Assembly (NCBI GenBank): GCA_001566295.1
Contig: KQ964270.1
Span: forward strand, 186,001-250,000
Direction: 5' to 3'
DNA from: Microdochium bolleyi
Lineage: Eukaryota; Ascomycota; Sordariomycetes; Xylariales; Microdochiaceae
Length of the DNA: 64,000 bases
Shown here: piece by piece, positions 43,312 to 55,080 of the stretch
How the letters are laid out: every line of letters starts with the position of its first letter
Position numbering within the stretch: the stretch's first letter is position 1
Made by a program: the position numbers and the translations under genes
Notes under the pieces: generated by a model
What the model saw: only the letters and a program-made list of their open reading frames with translations
The model's database searches: none
What the model was told of the DNA's origin: nothing

Positions 43312-45597
43312 ATGTCGTGGAAGCTCACAAAGAGTAAGCCGCCACCATCTCCCTCGGGCACGCACTTGGCTGCCCACACGCGCATCACGAGGTGCCCACC
43401 TGGCTCGGACAGGTTCGCCCTGCGTCAGCGTGCCCGGCGACCGCCACCTCGTCCGCCTTCTCGACCTGCAGCCGCAGCCGTCGTCCACATCATAGCTTCT
43501 GAATAGTCCAGAAATCGCACTAACGCTTGAGCAGAGTTGAAAGATACCCACCTGGGGGCTGCCCTCCCGGGCTTCTCGAGGACCCCATCAGCCTCGACAA
43601 TGACCGACAAGGACGAAAAGATGACCCCCGCTCCCCCATCTCCGACGCCAAACGACCCCAATGCCATCGGTAAGCACTCCTCACTCACCTATCCTTCGCC
43701 CCGGCCGCCTAGATCTAGCTCGTTAACCCTTTTCTTGCCTGTCTGTAGTCGCTTCGGAATCCCTCGTTCAGGAACCCGTGGTTACCCCCCCTAAACCTGG
43801 TATCCTTGTCGTCACACTCCACGAGGGCCAAGGGTTCTCGCTGCCCGAGTCACATCGCAATGCCTTTAACACGCAACATGGTGGTTCCATGTCCACGGGA
43901 AACGCACTGAACGCTGCTGGCTCCGTGAGACCCGGCTCGTCGTCGCGTTCTACGGTTGGTTCATTCGCAAATGGCGGTGGGCGCCCCCAGACGTCCGGCG
44001 GCGGCGGCTTCTCCGGTATTCCCTCGAACCATGGCCGCATCTCGAGCAAATACCTCCCATATGCGCTGCTGGATTTCGACAAAGTCCAGGTCTTTGTCAA
44101 CTCTGTCTCCGGTACCCCGGAAAACCCTCTATGGGCAGGCGACAACACTCAGTACAAGTTCGACGTGTCTCGCGTCACGGAGCTCAACGTCCATCTTTAC
44201 ATGCGCAACCCCAACGCTCCACCAGGAGCGGGGCGAAGCCAAGACATCTTCATCGGTGCTGTCCGCATCAGCCCCCGCTTCGAGGAGAGACAAACTTTCG
44301 TGGACGACCCCAAAGCTAGCAAGAAGGACCGCGAAAAGGCTGCTGCCGACTTCGCCAACCGTGAGCGGAGCATGGGTCAGACTGGTCAGGATATTCTGGA
44401 CGTCCAGTATGGCACCGGCAAGCTCAAGATTGGTGTTGCGTACGTGGAGAACCGGGCTGGCAAACTCAAGATCGAGGACTTTGAGTTGCTCAAGGTCGTG
44501 GGCAAGGGCAGCTTCGGCAAGGTCATGCAGGTGCGCAAGAAGGACACAAACCGAATCTATGCTCTCAAGACAATCCGCAAGGCACACATTATCTCGCGAT
44601 CCGAAGTCGCCCACACCTTGGCAGAGAGGTCGGTCCTTGCGCAGATCAACAACCCCTTTATTGTGCCGCTCAAGTTCACCTTCCAGTCGCCTGAGAAGCT
44701 GTACTTCGTTCTGGCCTTTGTCAACGGTGGCGAGCTCTTCCACCACCTTCAGAAAGAGCAGCGCTTCGATGTCAACCGAGCTAGGTTCTATACGGCTGAA
44801 CTTCTTTGCGCCCTCGAATGCTTGCACGGATTCAACGTCATCTACCGCGATCTGAAGCCCGAGAACATTCTCCTTGATTACCAAGGGCACATCGCACTCT
44901 GTGACTTTGGTCTCTGCAAGCTCGACATGAAGGACGAGGACAGAACCAACACTTTCTGCGGCACACCCGAGTATCTAGCTCCTGAGCTGCTCATGGGCCA
45001 GGGTTACAACAAGACGGTCGACTGGTGGACCCTTGGCGTCCTCCTGTATGAGATGTTGACTGGACTGCCGCCATTCTATGACGAGAACACCAACGAAATG
45101 TACCGCAAGATCCTGTCTGAGCCCCTTCACTTCCCAAGTGCCGACATAGTCCCCCCTGCTGCGAAGGATCTATTGGCCAAGCTTCTCAATCGCAACCCCG
45201 AGGAACGCTTGGGTGCAAATGGCAGTGCTGAGATCAAGGCCCATCCCTTCTTCCACGCGATTGACTGGCGGAAGCTGTTGCAGCGGAAGTACGAGCCGAC
45301 ATTCAAGCCCAGTGTTGTAAGTTACCATCCCCATCCCCATTGCCTCTGCGTGGAGACCCCTCAGAACTTACACTTGCTGACACACTGCAGATTGATGCGC
45401 TCGACACCGGCAACTTCGACCCTGGTTTCACTGGCGAGGCTCCCCAGGACTCGTTCGTGGACGGGCCGATGCTCTCCCAGACAATGCAGAACCAATTTGC
45501 CGGCTTCAGCTACAACCGACCGATCGCGGGTCTCGGTGATGCTGGAGGCAGTGTGAAGGATCCTTCGTTTGTTGGCAGCATCCAGGACCGGCGCTAA
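43312..45597 (+). CDS. sch9: Sch9-type AGC protein kinase with C2 domain
   Basis: Four exons, 43312-43333 (22 bases), 43535-43669, 43749-45316 and 45391-45597, give 643 residues. The tiny first exon yields MSWKLTKKLKDTHLGAALPG, the characteristic start of filamentous-fungal Sch9. A C2-like domain spans about 70-285. The kinase domain (about 296-560) has GKGSFGKV, catalytic Lys326 (YALK), YRDLKPEN with Asp420, DFG at 438-440 and the activation loop NTFCGTPEYLAPE with Thr454. After the AGC extension come IDALDTGNFDPGFTGEAP and the hydrophobic motif FAGFSY with Ser615, a probable TORC1 target. Role: a nutrient-responsive kinase functionally similar to S6K/Akt that controls growth, stress resistance and ageing. 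All catalytic residues are intact. Confidence 0.95.
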
Positions 45598-46901
45598 GTG
45601 TGCCTGCGGAGAGATGCACAGATGGTGTAGGGGCAGGCTGGACCAGTGGCATTTTCACACGGAGTTTGGGCGGGCGTTTTTACTGTTTTGAGGGGGCAGA
45701 CAACAATGTGCCCTATATGTAGAGCTTGGGTTTGCGTGATTTCCTCCCTGGGAGACAGCAGCATTGCAGGCAAGGACGCTGTGGAAGTCCCTGCAGATAG
45801 ACACAACACGGTCCGATGGCGAGATCCCACAGCATAGCACACCAAGTGACAGTAAAAACAGCATCTCAGAGTCGTCTAGCAGCCCTGGATTCACCAGCAG
45901 GTACGGAGTCGAGGGAGTATGTCCTCTGGCATACGCTGAACGAAAGCCCCATAGCTGACGCCGGAAACGTCGCGTGCGTGCCAGCCGAACCGGCCCCGCC
46001 GTCCCCATCCGGTCCTGACCCATCCTTCGACAATGGTGCCAGGCGGGTGTCGCTCAAAGCTCTTACGCCCAGCGAGGTGCATGTACATGTATCCACAGAT
46101 CCGCCGAGTGTCCCGCTGGTGCCGGGAAGTGCAAGAACCGCCGTCATTGTCATCCGGCGCTAGCGGTTGCCATTGGTGGGATCGCGCAACGGCTATCTGC
46201 AGATCTCACGCTTCTGAATCCAAGCATTTGTTGAGAACATTATACACTCGAGCCTGATTCCTGACTGCTGATTACTGAATGCTGGAGTTGTCTATTGGGT
46301 GAGTTCTATTGAGTGAGTGACTTTTTGTGTTCGTCGCCCGCCCCCCGTCTTGTGGGGGCCCTCGCGCTGCACGGCGCGCGAGCAGCTGCCGCTTGGTGCT
46401 ACCCCGCCAGCAAGAAGCTCGGCGACACTCTTATGTCATAGGCGGGTATTGCCAGCTTGTGAGTGTCAGGCCAGCCTGATGTCGAGACTCGTGCTGTCGT
46501 ACTGCAGACTGCCGCTGCGAAGAAATTGCCTTCGCGGCGCGGGGATTGGGGAGACTGCAAGCATGTAACGTGTTTCATGCGGCAGGATGTCCAATTGGCT
46601 ACCGTCTTGCCACTTTTGCGGCGTCATTTGGAGGCGTGGTGGTGGTGGTGGAGGAGGGCGATGAGTGATGCGCAACTTTACCGGACGCAGCCCCACCATC
46701 ATCATCACAGCAGCAACCGGAAGGCACATCCCAGCTCGTCCATCTGCTCTCTTCCACCACTTTCTTCAGCTTGTCCTTCTCAAAACACGCGGCTCGAGAC
46801 TTGCACACCTCGATTGTCTCTTCTCTCTCCCAATCTGTCCAACTGACACGCCTGTACATATCACACAGGCTCGCCTCCGAACCACAAGCACAACCGCCAA
46901 C
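45598..46901. other. Promoter and leader of GPI gene
   Basis: About 1.3 kb between tandem genes. No separate gene. From 46668 an in-frame ATG extends the GPI frame upstream by 78 codons without a stop (see findings). Confidence 0.5.
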
Positions 46902-48690
46902 ATGCCTCAGGCTACCTCTCTCTCCAGCTGGGCGTCGCTCGACGACCACTACCGGAGCACCGGCAAGACCTTTGTCCTCAAGGAGGCCTTCTCCTCGGAC
47001 CCGGAGCGCTTCACCAAGCTCTCCAAGACCTTCTCCGTCGACGGCACCGATATTCTCTTCGACTTCAGCAAGAACCTTGTCAACGAGGAGACTATCGAGC
47101 TGCTCGTCAAGCTCGCCGAAGAGGCCAATCTCGAGAAGAAGCGCGATGCCATGTTCAACGGCGAAAAGATCAACTTCACCGAGCAGCGCGCCGTCTACCA
47201 CACTGCCCTCCGCAATGTCGGCGGCTGGGACATGAAGGTCGATGGCCAGGACGTCATGAACGTCCAGGGCGGCGTCAACGACGTCCTCAACCATATGAAG
47301 GAGTTCTCCGAGCAGGTCCGTAGTGGCGAGTGGAAGGGCTTCACCGGCAAGAAGCTCACCAACATTGTCAACATTGGCATTGGTGGCTCTGACCTGTAAG
47401 TGCTCCTCTTATTCATGCACAAGTCTTTCTCGCTGGGGGGCTAGACAATCACTAATGCTCAACTTCTCCCCATGTAGCGGCCCTGTCATGGTGACTGAGG
47501 CTCTCAAGTACTACGGTGCTGACGACATGACCCTGCACTTCGTTTCCAACATTGATGGAACTCACATGGCCGAGGCTCTGAAGGCTTCTGACCCCGAGAC
47601 CACCCTCTTCCTCGTTGCGTCCAAGACCTTCACAACCGCCGAGACTACCACCAACGCCAACACGGCCAAGAAGTGGTTCCTCGAGAAGACTGGCAACAAG
47701 GGCGAGATCGCCAAGCACTTCGTCGCTCTGTCCACAAACGAGCCCGAGGTCACCAAGTTCGGCATCGACAGCAAGAACATGTTCGGCTTCGAGAGCTGGG
47801 TTGGCGGCCGTTACTCCGTCTGGAGCGCCATTGGTCTGAGTGTGGCCCTCTACATCGGCTTCGACAACTTCCACAAGTTCCTAGCTGGTGCCCACGCCAT
47901 GGACAAGCACTTCCGCGAGACTCCTCTCAAGGACAACATTCCTGTCCTTGCGGGCCTGCTGAGCGTGTGGTACAGCGACTTCTTCGGTGCTCAGACACAC
48001 CTCGTTGCTCCGTAAGTAATCATGTCCTCATGATGGACTTGCACTGTTGACTTACAAACACTTTACAGTTTCGACCAGTACCTCCACCGCTTCCCTGCGT
48101 ACCTCCAGCAGCTCTCCATGGAGTCCAACGGCAAGACCATCACATCTGACGGCTCGCCTGCCAAGTACACCACCGGTCCGATCCTGTTCGGCGAGCCTTG
48201 CACAAACGCTCAGCACTCCTTCTTCCAGCTTGTCCACCAGGGCACCAAGCTGATCCCGACCGACTTCATCCTTGCTGCCAAGTCGCACAACCCCATCTCC
48301 GACAATCTACACCAGAAGATGCTGGCATCCAACTACCTCGCCCAGGCTGAGGCCCTTATGATTGGCAAGACAGCCGACCAAGTCCGCGCTGAGGGCACCC
48401 CCGAGGAGCTTGTCCCCCACAAGGTCTTCCTGGGCAACCGCCCTACCACGAGCATCCTCGTTGGTGGCACCATCGGCCCTGCTGAGCTGGGAGCTCTCAT
48501 TGTCTACTACGAGCACCTCACCTTCACCGAGGCCGCTATCTGGGACATCAACGCTTTCGACCAGTGGGGTGTCGAGCTCGGCAAGGTCCTCGCCAAGAAG
48601 ATCCTTTCGGAGCTCGATGGCTCCGACGAGGGCAAGCACGACTCCAGCACTGGCAGCCTCATCAGTGCCTTCAAGAAGTACGCCGCGTGA
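46902..48690 (+). CDS. pgi1: Glucose-6-phosphate isomerase
   Basis: Three exons, 46902-47395, 47478-48011 and 48069-48690, give 549 residues, near the usual 550-555. The start is placed at MPQATSLSSWASLDDHY, the normal N-terminus, in the context CAACATGCC. Signatures: NIGIGGSDLGPVMVTEAL (completed by splice 1), FVSNIDGTHMAEAL, the catalytic FGFESWVGGRYSVWSAIGL, FGEPCTNAQHSFFQLVHQGT and the C-terminal INAFDQWGVELGK. The enzyme interconverts glucose-6-phosphate and fructose-6-phosphate in cytosolic glycolysis and gluconeogenesis. Codon use is strongly biased to C-ending codons, consistent with high expression. The family identification is certain. Confidence 0.97.
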
Positions 48691-49317
48691 CTCCCTGAAG
48701 ATGGCGGGCCCAGTTCTGTTGGCGCTGTTGGTCAACGTTCGCGGCTGTAAGTGGTGGAAAGAGGACTGCGTTGGAACATATCAGATATCCTGTCGTGCCT
48801 TGAGCATGACGCGAGCAATAGCATAAAATAATGACGAACGTGAAAGAGTTTTTGACGACCTTCTTGACGTGCACAGTGAAGTCGGGAATTTGATTGCCAA
48901 ATACTACTGGGCTACAACCTCACGCCTACGATCAGAGAGCAGTGAATCTACGCTGGTCTAAATGTTTGCCTCAGACTCGACTCAATAGGCCTTTTTGGAC
49001 CACAGCAGAACAGCAATCTACAAGAACGGGTATCGAAAGAAGGTTGATTATCAGGGGGTATCAAAAGTTATAGACATGGGCCAGCCTATTTCAACGATCG
49101 TAGATCTTGCTACAAGAAGGGAAAAAAACCAAAACAAGACAAATGAAGCATCGCAGCTGGCTTAGAAGATCGTCCTCAGGTTCCGAAGTGCCGGAATAGC
49201 GCGCCAGCGTTGAATGCTCGGGGCGACCCATTATTACATTTCTAGAATAGCCCGTGCATGGAACAGGGCTTAGGCACAACCGCTTTCGACTGTCAAGCAG
49301 TGTATATGGACCAGTCT
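48691..49317. other. Convergent 3' flanks of GPI and HOS3
   Basis: About 630 bases, presumably the two 3' UTRs. The stretch 48820-49130 is AT-richer. No gene. Confidence 0.5.
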
Positions 49318-52300
49318 TCACTGCCCGTCCCGCTCGTTCTCCGTGCTTCCCGTCGAAGGCCCGGCGCCGGACTGAGGGCGAGATGCAGCAAACGACAACT
49401 TCGATGTCGCGGTGAACTGGTGGCCCGCAAGCTTATTGCTGTTGGACCTGGAGAACTTGACGGGGCTCGGAGAAGCGAGGTCGGGGCGGCCGGGCATCTT
49501 GCGCTCAAAGTGCGCGGGGGTGCCCATGTTAGGCTCTAGGATCTGGATAGGGCCCGAGAAGGGCACGCTCGTGGCTGGCGGTCCCTCTGGCTCGTAGGGG
49601 ACGAACAGGTCCGGTTCTGCTCGTGGCCCGAGCGGGGTCGAGGGTGAGCCGTGGCTTGCTTCGGCGATGGCTTGCTCAAAGGTCGGAGAGCTGGGAGCGG
49701 GCTCTTCCTTGATGCTGGGGCTGGCACGGTAATCAAGAGGGATGGCATGGTCTTGCTCGACTTTGATGCTCGATACAGCCGGGGGTGCAGTGTACGGGGC
49801 CTGTGGTGTGTTGGCGGCGAGCAGTGCAGCCTGGTCCGGTGCTATCAGATTAGGGGTGGCGGGGGCGTCATCGTAGGCGGGCATGCTAGAAGTGCTGGGC
49901 GTAGTCATGACTACAATCTCTTCGGCCGGCTTGGTCACACTGCTCGAGGTTGCCGAACTCGCCTGCTGCTCTAGTGTTGCCGTTCTTTCGGCTTCGGCTC
50001 GTGCCCGCTCTTCTTTCTTCTCCTTTGTGAGGACGTTGATCTTGATCTTTTTCATGCCGTTTGTGATATTGTCCAGCTCATCTCTGCCGAGTGACGTGCG
50101 CGTCCGCATCGGGCGTTCAGAGGCGGGGATTGGTGGCAATGGTGGTGCATCAGATCCGGATGCTCTCGATCTCGAGGATGCCGATGCAGTTCGGCTGAGC
50201 ACAGGTGGCTTGGGTCTCGGAGCCGTGCTGGGCGTGCCAGTGGTCTCCTTTGGCTTCCGAGCACGAGGCTTGGCGGGAGACGATCTGGGTGTTGCCCTCG
50301 TCTTCTTGACGGCAAGTGCTGGTGGCACAGCTGACTGCACTGTTAACGGGAGAGTGGTAGCCCCTTCGGCAGCCAGCATTGCTGGATCGCCTGAGGGCTG
50401 TTCAATGGTCGTTGCCATAGTTGACGAAGCACTAAGCCGTCTGCTAGGATTCCTTGAATGGGTGGTCTGGGTGGGTGTCGGGGTGTTGCGTCCAGATGTC
50501 TTGCAAAAGTCAGCCAAGCGGTCTCCTGCACGCGGAGTTTTAGAAATTCCATTCACCTTTTCTCTTGTTGTCGTTGCGCCACCCACGGTTTTCCTCCGGC
50601 CTTTATCAAAGTCCTCTGCCTCAAAGGGTTCGGCCCCTTTAGCTGGTTTCCTTTCCCGCAGTGACATACGCGTTGATGTGCGAGATGGCGTTGGTGGAGG
50701 CGGGGGCCTGTTTGCCGCATCGAGAGCGATGGCGGCAGATTGACGCGCACGCCGGGCTTTCGTCTCGGCATTGAGCTGCTCCCATGTAAAGCTCGTAGTT
50801 TGGCGATCGCTTGGCACCAACAGCTTGCCTAACTCCTGCACCGCAGCGGGCCATGGAACGTCCGGTGGCGGCGGTGTAGGAACACGATAAGTCATGACTT
50901 GCATGCCGCTGAGACCGGACGTGCCAGACATGCTGCGTTTCGTCTTGGCCAAGTCTGTTTCCCGGGCTGACGAGGCGTGAGTTGGCGATGAGTACGTTGG
51001 AACTAGACTCGTACGAGGTTTCCTTGGTTCCTGAGCTGGAGGTGATACATATGAGTCGAACCGATCCAGCTCCTCCCTAGACCACCAAGCTGGGTCGTAT
51101 GGAAACCCAGGCACCTTCAGGATGTTGATCTCTGCTTCTGTAAGCGTACTTCGCCTACGTCCCAGAGACGCGATCCTGCTACTCAGCTCCTGATTGAGTT
51201 CCGGCTTTATCTCGTCCTTGGGGTTAATGGAGTCCGTGGCCGCCAAGCCTCCAAGATGGCTCAGAACACCCGAGTACAGAGCACGATCACTATACCCGCC
51301 CTCCAGTACGCTGATCACTCGACCTTCGACACTAAGGCCTTCCTCTGAGGCAATTTTGACCACGTCGCGGGTCAAGCGAGCATAAAATTCTGTAGGAACG
51401 TTGACCTTGTGGCGCTGCATGCCGTCTGTCTCATATTCGCTGGCGTCGAAGCCCGCAGACAAGAAGATGGCACCACGAGGCTCCTGACCTAATGAGCGAT
51501 ATCTTTCCGTCTGGAGCTTGCAGTACTGTCGAGTCTTGTCCAGCAGTATGGAATAACGTGACTGATAGAGTTTCCAGAAATCAACTTCCGTCTTCCACTC
51601 ATGAAGATGGACGTTCCAGATATTCTGGCCATGGGCATTATCGATGCAAACGCTTGCGTTGCGAACCTTCTCCTCGTCGCCCCACTCACATGGGAAGGAG
51701 TTAATGTCGTGAAGACTGAAGTATCCAATGGACGTCTTCTTCCACGCGGCCGCATTTTTGGCAAGTCCCCGTTGATTGTGCTGCCATGCAATAGCTTGCG
51801 AGCCATCACCGTGGTGCAAGTCAAAGTCGATGATAGCCGCGTGTGTCAAGCCATGCTTGAGAATCCCGTGCATGATACCCACATGAACGTTGTTGACCCA
51901 GCAGAAACCCGACGGGTAAGAATCCGAGCAGTGGTGTCCGGGCGGGCGTACTGCGACAAAGGCTCGCTTGTGAGCGGATGTCGGCGAAAATACGGCATCG
52001 ACGGCATCGCACACAGCTCCAAGAGCACCTTCGAAGGCAGCTCGGGATTCATCGCAGAGATAGAGGTCTCCCTCGTGGAATTTTTGAGGGGGGCCTGCGT
52101 CTGGCCCGCGATCCATATCTGGCCGCCGGAGCTCGTTGCCGGTAAGCGCGAGCTTCGTATCGGCTGTCTCACACATGAAGCCGAGCTCTTCCATCCACCG
52201 TGTACCATGGACGTTGGTGACTGCAGCATCGGTCAGAGACACTGAACGGCTCGTCTTGTGTATGTGAAATGGGACGCTGTCGAGAGTCGCCGGGTCGATA

Positions 52301-53007
52301 TCGGGGTGGACGGGATATTTGCCGTCGCTATGGCGATCGCCCAGTCGCACGTAAGCCATTGCTACACCAAGGACACTGGCTACCAGTCTCTCTGGGCGTT
52401 CGACGATGCTGTAGAGGTGGCCTCTGCTGGCCTTGGGCCGTGAGAAGCGATGGCCGTAGCATGCATCATGGATCACGACGATCGTTTCGGCAGAGTGAGT
52501 TCTCTGCGAGCCGTGGAGGAGTTCGAGTTCCTTCTTGAAGTAGTCTCTGGCCACCGAGGCCGGTGTCGCGGCCGGTTTCGGGACGTAGTCGGCAGGCACC
52601 TGGGCGAGGCCGTGAAGAGGCGACTTAGGCGCAACACTCGGCGAGCGCAGGTTGGAAGCGCTCGACTTGCGGGACGGGGCGCGCTGGGGAGTTGCGCCGT
52701 TGGCAGAGCGCAGCGAAGTGGTCGACGCTTTCTTCATCAGAGTCGGGGTTCCTGCGCGGGACTGGGAACTGCCAGCGCTCCCATTGTTGGATACGGACTT
52801 TGACAACGGAGCCCATGAAGGGCGGCGGCTGCTGCCGGCGGGCGAGCGCGGGGGCGCATGAGGCGACACGGAGAGAGCAGACGGCGAGGTAGAGAGGGAG
52901 AGCTTGTTGAGTGACTGGAGCAAGTCTTGATCGGCCGGCGGGTGGCTGTTCGTATCGGCGACTGTCAGCGGCACGTGGCCTGGCAGTGTTGCGCCAGGAG
53001 AGCTCAT
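49318..53007 (-). CDS. hos3: Hos3-type histone deacetylase
   Basis: Single exon encoding 1229 residues from the ATG at 53007 (MSSPGATLPGH). A Ser/Pro-rich N-terminal region with DLLQSLNKLSLS precedes a class II-like deacetylase domain at about 175-620: IHDACYGHRFSRP, IVERPERLVASVLG, KFHEGDLYLC, the catalytic RPPGHHCSDSYPSGFCWVNN with the His dyad near 358-359, IIDFDLHHGDGSQAI with Asp/His zinc ligands, IFLSAGFDASEYE and VISVLEGGYS. The last 600 residues are disordered, with many Ser/Pro/Lys/Arg tracts. Expected role: removal of acetyl groups from histones or septin- and cell-cycle-linked targets, as for yeast Hos3. All catalytic positions are present. The frame remains open upstream to an acceptor-like site at 53085, so an alternative longer N-terminus cannot be excluded. 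Confidence 0.92.
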   Translation of the reverse strand: MSSPGATLPGHVPLTVADTNSHPPADQDLLQSLNKLSLSTSPSALSVSPHAPPRSPAGSSRRPSWAPLSKSVSNNGSAGSSQSRAGTPTLMKKASTTSLRSANGATPQRAPSRKSSASNLRSPSVAPKSPLHGLAQVPADYVPKPAATPASVARDYFKKELELLHGSQRTHSAETIVVIHDACYGHRFSRPKASRGHLYSIVERPERLVASVLGVAMAYVRLGDRHSDGKYPVHPDIDPATLDSVPFHIHKTSRSVSLTDAAVTNVHGTRWMEELGFMCETADTKLALTGNELRRPDMDRGPDAGPPQKFHEGDLYLCDESRAAFEGALGAVCDAVDAVFSPTSAHKRAFVAVRPPGHHCSDSYPSGFCWVNNVHVGIMHGILKHGLTHAAIIDFDLHHGDGSQAIAWQHNQRGLAKNAAAWKKTSIGYFSLHDINSFPCEWGDEEKVRNASVCIDNAHGQNIWNVHLHEWKTEVDFWKLYQSRYSILLDKTRQYCKLQTERYRSLGQEPRGAIFLSAGFDASEYETDGMQRHKVNVPTEFYARLTRDVVKIASEEGLSVEGRVISVLEGGYSDRALYSGVLSHLGGLAATDSINPKDEIKPELNQELSSRIASLGRRRSTLTEAEINILKVPGFPYDPAWWSREELDRFDSYVSPPAQEPRKPRTSLVPTYSSPTHASSARETDLAKTKRSMSGTSGLSGMQVMTYRVPTPPPPDVPWPAAVQELGKLLVPSDRQTTSFTWEQLNAETKARRARQSAAIALDAANRPPPPPTPSRTSTRMSLRERKPAKGAEPFEAEDFDKGRRKTVGGATTTREKVNGISKTPRAGDRLADFCKTSGRNTPTPTQTTHSRNPSRRLSASSTMATTIEQPSGDPAMLAAEGATTLPLTVQSAVPPALAVKKTRATPRSSPAKPRARKPKETTGTPSTAPRPKPPVLSRTASASSRSRASGSDAPPLPPIPASERPMRTRTSLGRDELDNITNGMKKIKINVLTKEKKEERARAEAERTATLEQQASSATSSSVTKPAEEIVVMTTPSTSSMPAYDDAPATPNLIAPDQAALLAANTPQAPYTAPPAVSSIKVEQDHAIPLDYRASPSIKEEPAPSSPTFEQAIAEASHGSPSTPLGPRAEPDLFVPYEPEGPPATSVPFSGPIQILEPNMGTPAHFERKMPGRPDLASPSPVKFSRSNSNKLAGHQFTATSKLSFAASRPQSGAGPSTGSTENERDGQ

Positions 53008-54042
53008 GATGTCTGACGATGCACGACGCGACACCGAGAGCTGCTGCAGAAGTGCGTCTGTGTTCAGAAGAATGTCGTACGCAGCTGGGGACGAAGTAAG
53101 GGGTTGTCAGTGCCAGGGCGTGGAGGACGGGCCATGCACGAGGCCGGCGGGATCAGGGTCGCGAGATTGTGCCAGCCGTGTCATTGCATTGACTGGCAAG
53201 TTGTGAACCAGTCACGCGTCGCGGACGGATCGACGTCAGTCTGGCATGTGCGACCCCTACTGCGACTGCCTGGCGCCAATCACCGTCTGCGCTCCCCACC
53301 AACAACATTTGCACTGCAGGGTTGCCCGGTCTTTGGGAAAACAATGCGCAGCAAAACAAAACAAAGCGAGCAAGATGGAGAGACCCCGAAGAATACTGAT
53401 ACCCTCGTCATATTGTGCAGCAAGCCGAGTCTTCAGACTGGCCAATTCTATAGAGAGAAATGGGCATGGACCGACAGAATATCATTGCTAGCACATCCGG
53501 CCGACGATGCCGCTTTTAGAGTCGATGGGGTGCCATGGGATTGTTGCCAAATGCTGATCGGTTGTCGCAAAATTCACCATTCCGGCTGCCGCTATTCTGC
53601 CATGGCCAAGTGTCTGTCGCGCGTGCATGTGCGGTGGGCGGTAGCATATACACACCGGTGATGCAAGTGCTCTCCGTCTTCCCCACATCATGTGCTCCGT
53701 GGTCGGCAGTGGGCCGAGATCCATCTTCGGAGGTGGTCCCACATCCAGAGCAGTCTCGCCAGTGGCGCTTCCCGCATCGTCCAGATTTCTAAGCAAGCTG
53801 CAGAATTCGACCACATCTACAACCCTTCCAACTACCTGCAAGCCAGCCAAAACGACCTGATACCCCAGAGCTCGGGAGCAACTATCACAACACCGTTCAG
53901 TCGCGGCTCTTTCGACCTGGCCCGGATCGAACCCCGCCAAGCATCCCGAACAGCGAGCTCCGTAATCGGCTCGACCTGACTGCCGTCCGGCAACCCCGCG
54001 GCGCTCCTGCTTCAGTCTATTGAGACTACCACGACATCCGCC
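53008..54042. other. Divergent promoter region, HOS3 and NBP35
   Basis: About 1 kb shared by two divergent genes. A 185-codon open frame (53104-53661, plus strand) has non-coding composition and is not annotated. Bases 53008-53084 read in frame with HOS3. Confidence 0.5.
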
Positions 54043-55080
54043 ATGGCACCGTCACTAGAGGAGCCAGACAACGTTCAAGACGTTCTCAGCAATCCTCTCA
54101 AGGCGAAACCCCAACTCGTCGCCCCCGAGCCTGAGCACTGCCCGGGCCCCGAGTCCAACGATGCCGGCAAAGCAGACTCCTGCGCCGGCTGTCCGAACCA
54201 GGCCATCTGCGCCTCCGCGCCCAAGGGTCCCGATCCCGACGTCCCTCTGATCGCCCAGCGCCTCGCTGGCGTCAAGCATAAGATCCTCGTCCTCTCCGGC
54301 AAGGGCGGCGTCGGCAAGAGCACGTTCACCACGCTGCTCGCCCACGCGTTCGCCACCAACGCCGAGTCAACCGTCGGCATCATGGACACGGACATATGCG
54401 GGCCCTCGATCCCCAAGATGATGGGTGTCGAGGACGAGACGATCCACATCTCGGGCGCGGGCTGGTCGCCGGTCTGGGTCGCCGATAACCTAGGCGTCAT
54501 GAGCATCCAGTTCATGCTACCGAACCGCGACGACGCGGTCATTTGGAGAGGGCCCAAGAAGAACGGGCTCATCAAGCAGTTCCTCAAGGACGTCGAGTGG
54601 GGCGATCTCGACTTCCTGCTCGTCGACACGCCTCCCGGCACCAGTGACGAACACCTCTCGGTCAACAGCTTCCTCAAGGAGGCCGGCATTGACGGCGCCG
54701 TCATGGTCACCACGCCGCAGGAGGTCAGCCTGCTCGACGTCCGCAAGGAGATCGACTTCTGCCGCAAGGCAGGCATCCGCGTGCTCGGCCTCGTCGAGAA
54801 CATGAGCGGCTTCGTCTGCCCCGGCTGCACGCACGAGAGCCAGATCTTCCGCGCCACGACAGGCGGCGGCGCCGCGCTGGCCAAGGAGATGGACATCCCG
54901 TTCCTTGGCGAGGTGCCGCTAGACCCGCGCATTGGCATGGCGTGTGATTATGGAGAGAGCTTCTTCTCCCACTACCCTGAGAGTCCGGCATGCAAGGCCC
55001 TCAAGAGAGTCGTCACTGGTCTCGCTGATGTGATGGGTTTGGACAGCTCACGTGTCCTGCCTGAGGACGCGGATGTCTGA
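54043..55080 (+). CDS. nbp35: Nbp35, cytosolic Fe-S cluster assembly scaffold
   Basis: Single exon encoding 345 residues, the usual length. The N-terminal ferredoxin-like motif is C-x13-C-x2-C-x5-C at Cys33, 47, 50 and 56, which separates Nbp35 from its partner Cfd1. The deviant Walker A LSGKGGVGKS lies at 84-93, the Mrp/NBP35 signature WGDLDFLLVDTPPGTSDEH at 186-204, and the bridging-cluster pair CPGC at 259 and 262. The protein binds ATP and 4Fe-4S clusters and, with Cfd1, assembles clusters for nuclear and cytosolic proteins (CIA pathway). It converges on the GMF gene with only about 210 bases between stops. No oddities; identification is firm. Confidence 0.96.
   Translation: MAPSLEEPDNVQDVLSNPLKAKPQLVAPEPEHCPGPESNDAGKADSCAGCPNQAICASAPKGPDPDVPLIAQRLAGVKHKILVLSGKGGVGKSTFTTLLAHAFATNAESTVGIMDTDICGPSIPKMMGVEDETIHISGAGWSPVWVADNLGVMSIQFMLPNRDDAVIWRGPKKNGLIKQFLKDVEWGDLDFLLVDTPPGTSDEHLSVNSFLKEAGIDGAVMVTTPQEVSLLDVRKEIDFCRKAGIRVLGLVENMSGFVCPGCTHESQIFRATTGGGAALAKEMDIPFLGEVPLDPRIGMACDYGESFFSHYPESPACKALKRVVTGLADVMGLDSSRVLPEDADV

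Noticed and set aside
53104..53661. 185-codon plus-strand frame in the HOS3/NBP35 divergent promoter
   Set aside because: Composition is rich in Cys, Arg, His and Trp with no domain, no conserved motif and no Kozak-like start.
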